A stretch of 64,000 nucleotides of DNA from NCBI RefSeq assembly GCF_006716235.1, contig NZ_VFOR01000001.1, positions 1,302,001 through 1,366,000 on the forward strand. Reading direction: 5' to 3'. A model generated the notes under the pieces. The model was given only the letters and a program-made list of their open reading frames with translations, did no database searches and was not told the origin of the DNA. Below, in pieces: positions 8,751-16,075 of the stretch; the stretch's first letter is position 1; each line of letters opens with the position of its first letter. The stretch is from Propioniferax innocua (GTDB lineage Bacteria; Actinomycetota; Actinomycetes; Propionibacteriales; Propionibacteriaceae). The translations under genes and the position numbers were made by a program.

Positions 8751-9476
8751 TCAGATGCTGAGAGGGTCCACGTGCCAGCGCCAGAGCACTGGAACGGTGA
8801 CGGTTCCGTCGGCGGGTTCGCCCGGTTCCAGGCCTGCATCACGCAGGGCGGCGACGAGGTCGGAGGCGATCTCTGCGTCGGTCGCCTCGTCGTAGGCGAC
8901 GTAGCCGATGCGCAGGGGACGCTGCTCTTCGTGTGAGAGGTTCTCCCACTCGTTCACCCAGATGAGGACGCCGCCGCGTTCGCGCGGCTCGATGTCGGAC
9001 CAGTCGGTGAAGAGACCCACCGCGATGCGTCGTTCCTCCAATGCGACAAATGCAGTGAGGACGCGGTCGGCGTCGGTGGTCTCGCCGTCCCAGGCCTGTG
9101 CGATCTCACGGCACTCGCGCCACACGTGGGTGGCGAGTTCCTCGGCCAGCTCCTCGAGGTCGGCGTCGGGGTCATCGGTGTCCTCGGGGGCGTCGGGATC
9201 CAGATCATGGTCGACATCCACATCGACGTTGGGGTCCTCGCGTGCGTCCACTTCGTCGTCGGTGTCGAAGGGGCCGGCGAACTCCTGGTTGTCGTCGTAA
9301 TCGACGACCTCGTCGGCGTGGGACTCCAGCTCTTCGAGGATCAGTTCGGCGGCGTCCTCGAACTCGTCGGTGTCACCGCCCATGATCCGGTCACGCACAT
9401 CCTCGAACACCCATGTGAGCTGCTCGTTCCCCCACAGCAGTTGCGCCTTCGGGGAGAGGTTCTCGACATCCGCCAT
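8751..9476 (-). CDS. Acidic conserved hypothetical protein
   Basis: I do not recognise the family. The 241-residue product starts MADVENLSPKAQLL at an ATG with GGAGGA 6 nt upstream, so the 18 extra codons of the longer frame are rejected. Residues ~70-125 are an Asp-rich low-complexity stretch (DVDVDHDLDPDAPEDTDDPD). The C-terminal half looks folded (RRIAVGLFTDWSDIEPRERGG, WVNEWENLSHEEQRPLRIGY). No membrane segment is seen. It lies 90 bp after the next upstream gene on the same strand, so they may be co-transcribed. Confidence 0.7.
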   Translation of the reverse strand: MADVENLSPKAQLLWGNEQLTWVFEDVRDRIMGGDTDEFEDAAELILEELESHADEVVDYDDNQEFAGPFDTDDEVDAREDPNVDVDVDHDLDPDAPEDTDDPDADLEELAEELATHVWRECREIAQAWDGETTDADRVLTAFVALEERRIAVGLFTDWSDIEPRERGGVLIWVNEWENLSHEEQRPLRIGYVAYDEATDAEIASDLVAALRDAGLEPGEPADGTVTVPVLWRWHVDPLSI

Positions 9477-9566
9477 GACGTCCTCCTGATCCGGGAAAGA
9501 CCGATCCATCTGACCGCTCCATGCTCCCACAGGGGCATCGGCGCACAGCAGCCGACCGGCCCCATC

Positions 9567-10142
9567 TCAGGCCTGCTGGCCGCCCTGCTCCTGCACCCCA
9601 ACCTGCTCCTGTATCTCAGTGAGGAATGCCCGCCACCAGGCTTTGAGTTCATCGGAGTGCTCGTTCGACGCCAACCCGTCGTGGTTGACCGCCGCCACGG
9701 ACTTGCCGTTGGTCTTGTTCTGGATGTTGATCGTGATCTTCGAACCGTCGGCGAGGTCTGCACGCCAGTAGCGCCACTTCTCGGTGGCACTGGTGCGGGG
9801 TTCACCCGCCAGTGGGATGCCCGCCAACTCGTCACGTCCTGCGGCGACGGCGTCGACGGCAGCGAGGGTGGCGTCCATGTCCGAAGGCATCGTCTTGGAG
9901 ACGGTGACGCTGAACGAACCGTCGCACCGCTCCCCCACGCCGCGTCGCCCGATGTGCTGCTCGTAGGCGACGGTGACGCCCTGCGCCCACCACTCCGGGC
10001 TCTTCGACGCGCCCCGTGCGTTGATGTGTTCGAGGACCTTGGCCGCCATCGCGGGATGGTCCAGATCCTTGTGCGGCTCGAGGATCTCCAACCACTCGGC
10101 CCACGTGATGCCCGAGCCGGTTTCCAGAGCTGTGGTCTGCAT
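9567..10142 (-). CDS. Conserved hypothetical protein (actinobacterial)
   Basis: A 191-residue cytoplasmic protein of unknown function. The N-terminal half (TWAEWLEILEPHKDLDHP...EWWAQGVTVAYEQHIGRR) looks like a small helical domain. The C-terminal half (EKWRYWRADLADGSKITINI) resembles a beta-rich domain found in similar actinobacterial hypotheticals, some compared with SRPBCC-type proteins. The ATG at 10142 is chosen because AAGGAGGC precedes it. The function is not inferable. Confidence 0.72.
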   Translation of the reverse strand: MQTTALETGSGITWAEWLEILEPHKDLDHPAMAAKVLEHINARGASKSPEWWAQGVTVAYEQHIGRRGVGERCDGSFSVTVSKTMPSDMDATLAAVDAVAAGRDELAGIPLAGEPRTSATEKWRYWRADLADGSKITINIQNKTNGKSVAAVNHDGLASNEHSDELKAWWRAFLTEIQEQVGVQEQGGQQA

Positions 10143-10349
10143 GATGCCTCCTTGCTGCGGATGTTTACCACACGGAGCAATCGCAGCACTTTTCAGATAC
10201 GACCGAAGTTGGCGACTGGTTGTCGAACTGCCGATCCGAGAGCGGACGAGCAACACCTCGGCCGATATGGACGATCGGGAGACGTGGCGCATCACCAAGA
10301 TGAAGTTCGCGTCACGTACCGACAAGTCCGCGACCGCCTCAACATTCAG

Positions 10350-10379
10350 TGCTAGCATGAATCCGGAGGTGCTGGCATG
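10350..10379. promoter_or_regulatory. Candidate promoter/operator of the toxin-antitoxin pair
   Basis: TGCTAGCATG (10350-10359) is repeated as TGCTGGCATG (10370-10379), a spacing of 20 bp or two helical turns. TGCTAGCA is a perfect 8-bp palindrome and contains TAGCAT, a possible -10. Ribbon-helix-helix antitoxins usually bind such tandem half-sites at their own promoter; this use is inferred. Confidence 0.4.
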
Positions 10380-10616
10380 CGAGCGATCACGGTGAGAAAC
10401 CTGGACGATGAAGTCCATCGCGCCCTGATGGAACGGGCGCATGCGAACAAGCGGTCCATGGAGGCGGAGGCCCGCGAGATCCTCACCCGTGAGGTTCGTG
10501 CCGACGTCGCGTTCCCCAATGTGCTCGTCGAGTTCTACTACGCCTGCCGGGAAGACCCCGCCGAGCTTCCGGAGATCACACGCGACATGGAACCCCCACG
10601 GGTGGAGTTCGAATGA
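10377..10616 (+). CDS. FitA/VapB-type antitoxin (ribbon-helix-helix)
   Basis: A 79-residue antitoxin. The N-terminus MRAITVRNLDDEVHRALMERA is a ribbon-helix-helix DNA-binding domain of the FitA (Arc-like) type. The C-terminal ~35 residues, acidic with aromatic YYACREDP, would wrap the toxin. GGAGG lies 8 nt upstream. The stop overlaps the toxin start by 4 bp (ATGA), as expected for coupled antitoxin-toxin expression. It would bind its own promoter and neutralise the PIN toxin. Confidence 0.88.
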   Translation: MRAITVRNLDDEVHRALMERAHANKRSMEAEAREILTREVRADVAFPNVLVEFYYACREDPAELPEITRDMEPPRVEFE

Positions 10617-11026
10617 ACGTCGCTCTCGACACCAACGTGATCTCCGAACTCACCAAAGCCCACCCCGACCCGAACGTGGTCACATGGATCGGCAGGTACA
10701 GATCAGCAGAGCTGTTCCTCCCCGCTCCGTGCCTGGCAGAACTGCACCGCGGGCTCCTCCTGATGCCGCCAGGACGCCGACGCGAAGCCCTGACCACCCA
10801 CGTGGATCGACTGCTCACCGGGCTCGGCGGCGTCTTGGCGTTCAGCGCGAATGAAGCTCGAGTGTTCGCGCGCCTGACGAGCCAACCCGGTCGCCCGCGG
10901 CCAACGACCGACGCCATGATCGCAGCGATCTGCTTCACTCACGAGATGCCACTGGCCACGAGGAACACCTCGGACTTCTCCGACTGCGACATCGAACTGA
11001 TCGACCCCTGGGCCCCTCGGGAATGA
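10613..11026 (+). CDS. VapC/FitB-type PIN-domain ribonuclease toxin
   Basis: A 137-residue PIN nuclease that cleaves RNA when released from its antitoxin. Seen: D6 in VALDTNVISEL, the conserved glutamate in CLAELHRGL, D at RPTTDAMIAA and the last acidic site in TRNTSDFSDC, the usual four acidic residues coordinating Mg2+. It is translationally coupled to the antitoxin. No other mobile genes flank it, so it may be a stand-alone stabilisation module. The RNA target is unknown. Confidence 0.88.
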   Translation: MNVALDTNVISELTKAHPDPNVVTWIGRYRSAELFLPAPCLAELHRGLLLMPPGRRREALTTHVDRLLTGLGGVLAFSANEARVFARLTSQPGRPRPTTDAMIAAICFTHEMPLATRNTSDFSDCDIELIDPWAPRE

Positions 11027-11078
11027 ACCACCAGCACCTTGAGCGGGGCTCGCACACCAACCGGAACGCGCGCCGCCC

Positions 11079-11312
11079 TCAGGCCAGCTCTTGTGCGGAC
11101 GCAACCACCCACCCGGCAAACCACAGCACCAACGCGGCCCCCACCATCAGCCCGACACCCACCAAGAGCACAGCCAGTGCAGCCACGGCGATGACGAGAC
11201 CGGCATCGACGGGCCTGGCCTCCATCGAACGACTCGGATCGGCCAGATCGACCACATCGGCCGGGCCAACCACGATGTCGACGCAGAGGAGCACCACCAC
11301 ACCGGGAATCAC
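11079..11312 (-). CDS. Possible small membrane protein
   Basis: A 77-residue frame with a GTG start and two hydrophobic stretches (IPGVVVLLCVDIVV; VIAVAALAVLLVGVGLMVGAALVLWFAGWVV). No clear ribosome site is seen and the gap is otherwise empty, so this is tentative. It would be convergent with the toxin gene. It could be chance hydrophobicity of high-GC DNA. Confidence 0.3.
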   Translation of the reverse strand: MIPGVVVLLCVDIVVGPADVVDLADPSRSMEARPVDAGLVIAVAALAVLLVGVGLMVGAALVLWFAGWVVASAQELA

Positions 11313-11490
11313 GCACCCATGATCCCGGAAGGGCCATCGACATCAAAGACAACGACCGGCCACACGTTCACCACACAGTGGAAACAGAAGCACCGACATC
11401 GGTGCACAGACCTCCACTGCAATAGAACGCCACCGCGTTCAAGCAGCACCCGGACCCGAACGAGGCGCGTGAACAGGCCCCGAGCATTGA
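11313..11490. other. Gap between the small membrane ORF and palindrome B1
   Basis: No gene is supported here. Together with neighbouring stretches, the 11,027-11,652 gap holds only the tentative 77-codon frame, palindrome B1 and the tRNA terminator. Confidence 0.5.
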
Positions 11491-11532
11491 ACCTGAGGGT
11501 TTGTGACCGACAGCGGCCACGAACCCTCAGGT
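11491..11532. repeat. Palindrome family B, copy 1
   Basis: 19-bp inverted repeat ACCTGAGGGTTTGTGACCG / CGGCCACGAACCCTCAGGT with two mismatches and a 4-nt loop. Copy 2 at 21775-21820 is perfect. Both lie where transcription converges, so they may act as bidirectional terminators. Confidence 0.8.
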
Positions 11533-11608
11533 GTGTTCGCCGGGGCCCTGCTTTTGGTGGCAGCTTCGACGGCAGATGGTGATCTTGATGGCAGGTGGCG
11601 AAACAACA

Positions 11609-11645
11609 AAGTCCCGGGACATCCATCAACGATGTCCCGGGACTT
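11609..11645 (-). terminator. Terminator of tRNA-Leu
   Basis: Stem AAGTCCCGGGACAT paired with ATGTCCCGGGACTT, 9-nt loop. On the minus strand it is followed by TTTGTTGTTT, a classical intrinsic terminator 8 nt beyond the tRNA 3' end. Confidence 0.85.
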
Positions 11646-11652
11646 CACACTG

Positions 11653-11736
11653 TGCGCGAGAGAGGACTTGAACCTCCACGTCCCAAAGGACACTGGCACC
11701 TGAAGCCAGCGCGTCTACCGATTCCGCCACTCGCGC
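11653..11736 (-). tRNA. tRNA-Leu (anticodon CAG)
   Basis: Cloverleaf on the minus strand: acceptor stem GCGCGAG/CTCGCGC, D-arm TGGCGGAATCGGTAGACG, anticodon stem CTGGC/GCCAG with loop TTCAGGT (anticodon CAG, reading CUG), a long class II variable arm (TGTCCTTTGGGACG), and T-arm GGTTCAAGTCC. The length of 84 nt fits Leu. CCA is not encoded. An intrinsic terminator follows at once. Confidence 0.95.
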
Positions 11737-11798
11737 GTACTGAAAGCTTCTGCTTTCGGCAACCGGAGTACTCTAGCATGCACCGTGACGCAATGCAT

Positions 11799-11837
11799 AG
11801 CCAGATTGCACAGCCAGGTTGCACGCCAGATTGCGCC
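11799..11837. repeat. 13-bp tandem repeat, three copies
   Basis: AGCCAGATTGCAC, AGCCAGGTTGCAC and GCCAGATTGCGCC in direct succession between the tRNA and fhaA. This is one of several short tandem duplications in the spacers of this window. Confidence 0.8.
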
Positions 11838-11971
11838 ATCCGCCCACGAGAGGCTGTTCCACTAGGTAGGGTGGGTCGCTCCCGTTACGATGGGCGGCGG
11901 CCCGCGCGCCAGCGGGTCAGCCACACGGCGCACCTGCGCCGAACGACCTGACTGCCGACTGAGGGGACACC

Positions 11972-12685
11972 ATGGGATTCCTGGACCGTTTCGAGCGGGG
12001 CCTCGAGGGCGCAGTCAACGGTGTCTTCGCCCGCGCGTTCAAAGGTGACGTGCAGCCGGTGGAGATCGCTGCCCGCCTGCAGAAGGAGCTCGACGCCGAG
12101 GCCAAGATGGTCAACCGGCACAAGAAACTCGTCCCCAACGAGTTCATCGTGGGACTCTCGCAGCATGACTACGACCGCCTCACGCCCTACGGCAAGACGC
12201 TGACCGGCGAGATCATCCCCGAACTCCGTTCCCACGCCAAGGAAGCCGGCTACGTGTTCAACGGGCCGATCATGCTCCACTTCGAGCTGGACGACGCCCT
12301 GCCCACCGGTCGGTTCACCGTCGCATCCGAGGCCGTCGCCAAGGTCGACAGCAGCGTCGACAACCACAGCAACTCCGCGATCAACCGGGCCGACCTCGTC
12401 CTCGAGGTCAACGGCCTGCGTCACCCCCTCACTCCTCCCGGGGTCGTGATCGGACGCGGTTCGGACGCCGACCTGCGCGTCAACGACCCCGGCATCTCCC
12501 GCCGCCACGCCGAGGTGCAGGTCTCCGGCTCGGGGCTCGACATGCGTTACCGCATCGTCGACCTGGGCTCCACCAACGGCATCAAGGTGGACGGCGACAA
12601 GGTCCCCCATGCCGATCTGCGCCCGGGCACCACCATCACCATCGGCAACACCCGCATCCTCGTCCTCGACGCCGCGGGTCGCTGA
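11972..12685 (+). CDS. fhaA: FhaA: DUF3662 and FHA domain protein
   Basis: Phosphothreonine reader linked to PknB signalling and cell-wall synthesis. Residues 1-~115 are the DUF3662/FhaA N-terminal domain (MGFLDRFERGLEGAVNGVFARAFKGD). The C-terminal ~90 residues are an FHA domain with GRGSDADLRVNDPGISRRHAE and DLGSTNG. A short linker joins them, much shorter than in Mycobacterium. GAGGGG lies 7 nt upstream. First gene of a six-gene operon with overlapping stops and starts. Confidence 0.95.
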   Translation: MGFLDRFERGLEGAVNGVFARAFKGDVQPVEIAARLQKELDAEAKMVNRHKKLVPNEFIVGLSQHDYDRLTPYGKTLTGEIIPELRSHAKEAGYVFNGPIMLHFELDDALPTGRFTVASEAVAKVDSSVDNHSNSAINRADLVLEVNGLRHPLTPPGVVIGRGSDADLRVNDPGISRRHAEVQVSGSGLDMRYRIVDLGSTNGIKVDGDKVPHADLRPGTTITIGNTRILVLDAAGR

Positions 12686-13146
12686 TGTCGACCATTGCCG
12701 TCACCCTCATCAAGGTACTGTTCCTTGCCATGTTGTGGGTGTTCATCCTCAGCAGCGCCGGGATCATCAAGACCGACCTCTTCGGCAGGTCGGTGCCCAG
12801 CAGCGCCCTCACCAAGGACGGCGAACGCCCCAAGCGTCGACGCGGCAGGGGCGGGCCACGGCACTTCATCATCACCAACGGGCCCCAGGCCGGCATCGCC
12901 GCCGACCTCTCCCACGGCTACGTGCAGATCGGCCGAAGCGCCGACTGCCAGATCATCCTCGACGACGACTACGTCTCGACCCGTCACGCCGAGCTGATCG
13001 CCGACGACCGCAGCGGTTGGTACATCGCCGACAAGGGATCGACCAACGGCACCTACGTCAACGGTGAGCGCATCACCGCCCCCACCACCATCACCACGTC
13101 CGACACCGTTCGTATCGGCCGGACACAACTCAAGCTGGAGGCCTGA
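12685..13146 (+). CDS. fhaB: FhaB/FipA: membrane-anchored FHA domain protein
   Basis: A 153-residue FHA protein that recognises phosphothreonine made by PknB and couples it to septal synthesis. One N-terminal hydrophobic segment (VTLIKVLFLAMLWVFILSSAG) anchors it. A basic stretch KRRRGRGGPR follows, then the FHA domain with IGRSADCQIILDDDYVSTRHAE and DKGSTNGTYVNG. The start overlaps the fhaA stop (TGATG) and the stop overlaps pstP, so all are coupled. Confidence 0.95.
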   Translation: MSTIAVTLIKVLFLAMLWVFILSSAGIIKTDLFGRSVPSSALTKDGERPKRRRGRGGPRHFIITNGPQAGIAADLSHGYVQIGRSADCQIILDDDYVSTRHAELIADDRSGWYIADKGSTNGTYVNGERITAPTTITTSDTVRIGRTQLKLEA

Positions 13147-14678
13147 TGGCCGACAACAACACCGAAGAGCCCGACGGGCACCTCGACCCCGACGAGATGG
13201 TGGACGCCGCCGAGGCCGACGCCCCGAACACCGACGAGATGGTGGACGCCGCCGAGGCCGACGCCCCGAACGCCGACGAGCAGGACGAGGCAACCACCCC
13301 GGTTCCCATCGACACCGATGATCCACAGTTGTACCTGCGTTATGTGACGCACTCGGAGATCGGCCCGGTACGCAAGAACAACCAGGACTCCGGCTATGCC
13401 TCACCCAATCTGCTGGTGGTGGCCGACGGCATGGGCGGCGCCGCAGCGGGCGACCTGGCGTCGAGTATCGCGATCGACCACGCGAAGAAGGCCGACCATC
13501 GGGTGGCCGGGGAGGACATGCTCGAGGTCCTCGCCGGTGCGGTGGAGCGGGCCAACAGCCAGATCGCCGATCTGGTGGCCGACGACCGCACCTTCGACGG
13601 CATGGGCACCACCCTCACCGGCGCGATGTTCGACGGGCACCAGTTGGGGTTCGTGCACATCGGGGACTCACGCGCCTACCTCCTTCGCGATGGGGAGATG
13701 CAGCAGCTCACCCATGATCACTCGTGGGTGCAGTCGCTCATCGACGAAGGCAAGCTGACCTACGAGGAAGCCGCCTACCACCCCCATCGTTCGCTGATCC
13801 TCAAGGTCATCAACGGTCAACCGAACAACGAACCCGACACCGGCCTGGTGGATGTGCGCGAGGGCGACCGCCTGCTGTTCTGCAGCGACGGCCTGTGCGG
13901 CATGATCGAAGACGACGAGATCCACAAGGGTCTGGCCATCGACGACCTCGACGCGTCACTCGACGCCCTGGTGGCCGGCGCGCACGCCGGCGGCGGAATG
14001 GACAACATCACCATCGTGATCGCCGATGTCGTCGCCGACGAAGCCTCCGCCACCACCGAGGCCAGCGCGGTCGGCGCCATCACCGAACACGACCTCCCGG
14101 CGTTCTTCGAGCAGGCCCGGCGGAACCGTGAGCAGGCTCAGGCCTCCCCGTCCTCCCCCGACTCCCCCGGTTCGCCCTCAGACGAAGACGAACCCGACGA
14201 CCCGGAGGCCGACAGATACGCCCCGGTCCTGCCCCCCAAGAGTCGGCGTCGACGCTGGACCACACTGCTGACGGGCTTGGGCATTCTCGTCCTCATCGCA
14301 GGAATCCTCACCGCCGGCTACGTGTGGTCCCGCACGCAGTACTTCGTCGCACCCGCCGAGGAACGCGTCGCCATCTACCACGGACTCCCGCAGGATGTAC
14401 TGGGCTACCCACTCTCGGACGTGTACGAGGTGCAACCCACGAAGATCAACGACCTTCCGCCGTTCTTCGCCCAGCGTGTGCGCGACACAATCGTGGTCAA
14501 CTCACTCGATGAAGCCCACCGGACCACCGACCAGCTGCAGGCAGAAGCCGAACGTTGCATAGAAGCCCGCAACGCCGCCGAAGATCCCCCCAGGGGCGAG
14601 GGTCCGAAGAAACCCGGACGCGCTCCCTCGCCGGCTCCGGCAACGACCGGGACCGAAACATCCACCGAGGGCTGCTGA
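13146..14678 (+). CDS. pstP: PstP: PP2C-family Ser/Thr protein phosphatase
   Basis: Removes phosphate from PknB and its targets. Residues ~15-43 hold two tandem 14-residue copies of DEMVDAAEADAPN(T/A). The PP2C domain (~60-300) has RKNNQDSGYA, VVADGMGGAAAGD, GDSRAYLLRDG and DNITIVIADV, giving the Mn/Mg-binding aspartates. A linker of ~70 residues leads to one membrane segment (LLTGLGILVLIAGILTAGYVW) and a ~120-residue external tail. The acidic N-terminal repeats are unusual; family members normally start close to the catalytic domain. Confidence 0.95.
   Translation: MADNNTEEPDGHLDPDEMVDAAEADAPNTDEMVDAAEADAPNADEQDEATTPVPIDTDDPQLYLRYVTHSEIGPVRKNNQDSGYASPNLLVVADGMGGAAAGDLASSIAIDHAKKADHRVAGEDMLEVLAGAVERANSQIADLVADDRTFDGMGTTLTGAMFDGHQLGFVHIGDSRAYLLRDGEMQQLTHDHSWVQSLIDEGKLTYEEAAYHPHRSLILKVINGQPNNEPDTGLVDVREGDRLLFCSDGLCGMIEDDEIHKGLAIDDLDASLDALVAGAHAGGGMDNITIVIADVVADEASATTEASAVGAITEHDLPAFFEQARRNREQAQASPSSPDSPGSPSDEDEPDDPEADRYAPVLPPKSRRRRWTTLLTGLGILVLIAGILTAGYVWSRTQYFVAPAEERVAIYHGLPQDVLGYPLSDVYEVQPTKINDLPPFFAQRVRDTIVVNSLDEAHRTTDQLQAEAERCIEARNAAEDPPRGEGPKKPGRAPSPAPATTGTETSTEGC
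13191..13274 (+). repeat. 42-bp in-frame tandem duplication in pstP
   Basis: Two adjacent, nearly identical 42-bp units (13191-13232, 13233-13274) encode 14 acidic residues each. High identity at DNA level points to a recent duplication. Confidence 0.9.
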
Positions 14679-16075
14679 TGGCCGAATCGGAGACCACAGG
14701 CAGCGGCATGGTGGTCATCTACCACAAACGCCGCAACGTCGAAGCAGCGATGATGCTGTTCGCCCTGGCGATCGGCATCATCGGCTGGACCCTGGTGGAA
14801 TACAACCTCCACGAGGAGGTCCCGACGAATCTTCCGGTGGTGGCCGGGATCTGGGTGATGCTCGGGCTGATCGCCCACCTGGCGGTGCGGATCCGCATCC
14901 CCTACGCCGACCCGGTGATCCTTCCGTGCGCGATGCTCCTCAACGGTCTGGGGCTGACGATGATCCACCGGATCGACCAGATCAGCGACCCCGTCGCCAC
15001 CGGCGCACACACCCAGCTGATGTGGACCACGATCGGCATGACGCTGTTCGTGCTGACCGTGACATTCCTGCGTGACCACCGGCGTCTGCAGGCCTACACG
15101 TACATCATGTTCCTGAGCGGCCTGGTCCTGCTGCTGCTCCCACTCGTCCCGGGGCTCGGCCGCGAGGTCATGGGTGCCCGGATCTGGATCTTCATCGGCC
15201 CCTTCTCATTCCAGCCGGCCGAGATCGCCAAGATCGTCCTCGCCGTGGCCTTCGCGTCCTACCTGGTGGAGAAGCGCGAGGTACTCGCCGAGGCCGGAGC
15301 CCGCGTCCTCGGCATCGACCTTCCTCGCCCACGCGACCTCGGGCCCATCCTCATCATGTGGGTCGCTTCGCTCCTCGTGCTCGTTTACCAGCGTGACCTG
15401 GGCACGTCGCTGCTGTTCTTCGGGCTGTTCGTGATGATGCTCTACACCGCCACCGAACGCCCGAGCTGGCCCATCCTGGGATCGGCCATGTTCTTCGGCG
15501 GCGCCTACGTGGGCTACCTGTTGTTCAGCCACGTGCAGATCCGCGTCAACGCGTGGCTGTTCCCCTTCTCGAACTTCGACCAGAACCTGCAGGTCATCAA
15601 CGCCCAGTACGGCATGGCCTGGGGTGGTCTGATCGGCACCGGTCTTGGGCTCGGACGCCCCGGCCTGACGCCCCTGGCCCGCTCGGACTTCATCGCCGGC
15701 GCCATCGGTGAGGAACTCGGCACCGCCGGACTCATGGCCGTCGTCATGCTCTACGGGCTGATCGTCGCCCGCGGACTGCGGGCCTCGCTGGCGTCGAAGG
15801 AGCTGTTCGGCAAGCTGCTCGCAGCAGGCCTGAGCTTCGTGTTCGCCCTGCAGGTGTTCATCATCATCGGCGGAGTCACCCGGCTGCTCCCCCTGACCGG
15901 CCTGACCACGCCATTCATGTCCCAGGGCGGCTCGTCGATGATCGCGAACTGGGTGATCGCGGGCCTGTTGCTCGTGATGTCCCATCAGGCCCGCAAACCG
16001 GTGGCTCCTGTCACCGAGGATCCCGACCCCGACCGTGAGAAGACCCAGCACGTCCCAGCCGGAGGTTCTGCATGA
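14678..16075 (+). CDS. rodA: RodA/FtsW-family SEDS peptidoglycan polymerase
   Basis: Polymerises lipid II into glycan strands together with the class B PBP encoded next. The 465-residue protein has about ten to twelve hydrophobic segments, with SEDS signatures PAEIAKIVLAVAFASYLVE, QRDLGTSLLFFGLFV, NAQYGMAWGGLIGTGLGLG, and DFIAGAIGEELGTAG. The ATG overlaps the pstP stop by one base (TGATG). The position between pstP and pbpA is the conserved actinobacterial arrangement, so RodA is preferred to FtsW. Confidence 0.95.
   Translation: MAESETTGSGMVVIYHKRRNVEAAMMLFALAIGIIGWTLVEYNLHEEVPTNLPVVAGIWVMLGLIAHLAVRIRIPYADPVILPCAMLLNGLGLTMIHRIDQISDPVATGAHTQLMWTTIGMTLFVLTVTFLRDHRRLQAYTYIMFLSGLVLLLLPLVPGLGREVMGARIWIFIGPFSFQPAEIAKIVLAVAFASYLVEKREVLAEAGARVLGIDLPRPRDLGPILIMWVASLLVLVYQRDLGTSLLFFGLFVMMLYTATERPSWPILGSAMFFGGAYVGYLLFSHVQIRVNAWLFPFSNFDQNLQVINAQYGMAWGGLIGTGLGLGRPGLTPLARSDFIAGAIGEELGTAGLMAVVMLYGLIVARGLRASLASKELFGKLLAAGLSFVFALQVFIIIGGVTRLLPLTGLTTPFMSQGGSSMIANWVIAGLLLVMSHQARKPVAPVTEDPDPDREKTQHVPAGGSA

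Noticed and set aside
7309-8751. 480-codon minus-strand frame opposite ggt
   Set aside because: Antisense shadow of gamma-glutamyltransferase, no motif, composition of a shadow frame.
11653-11736. tRNA-Leu as integration site of a genomic island
   Set aside because: No integrase gene and no duplicated tRNA 3' end are visible nearby.
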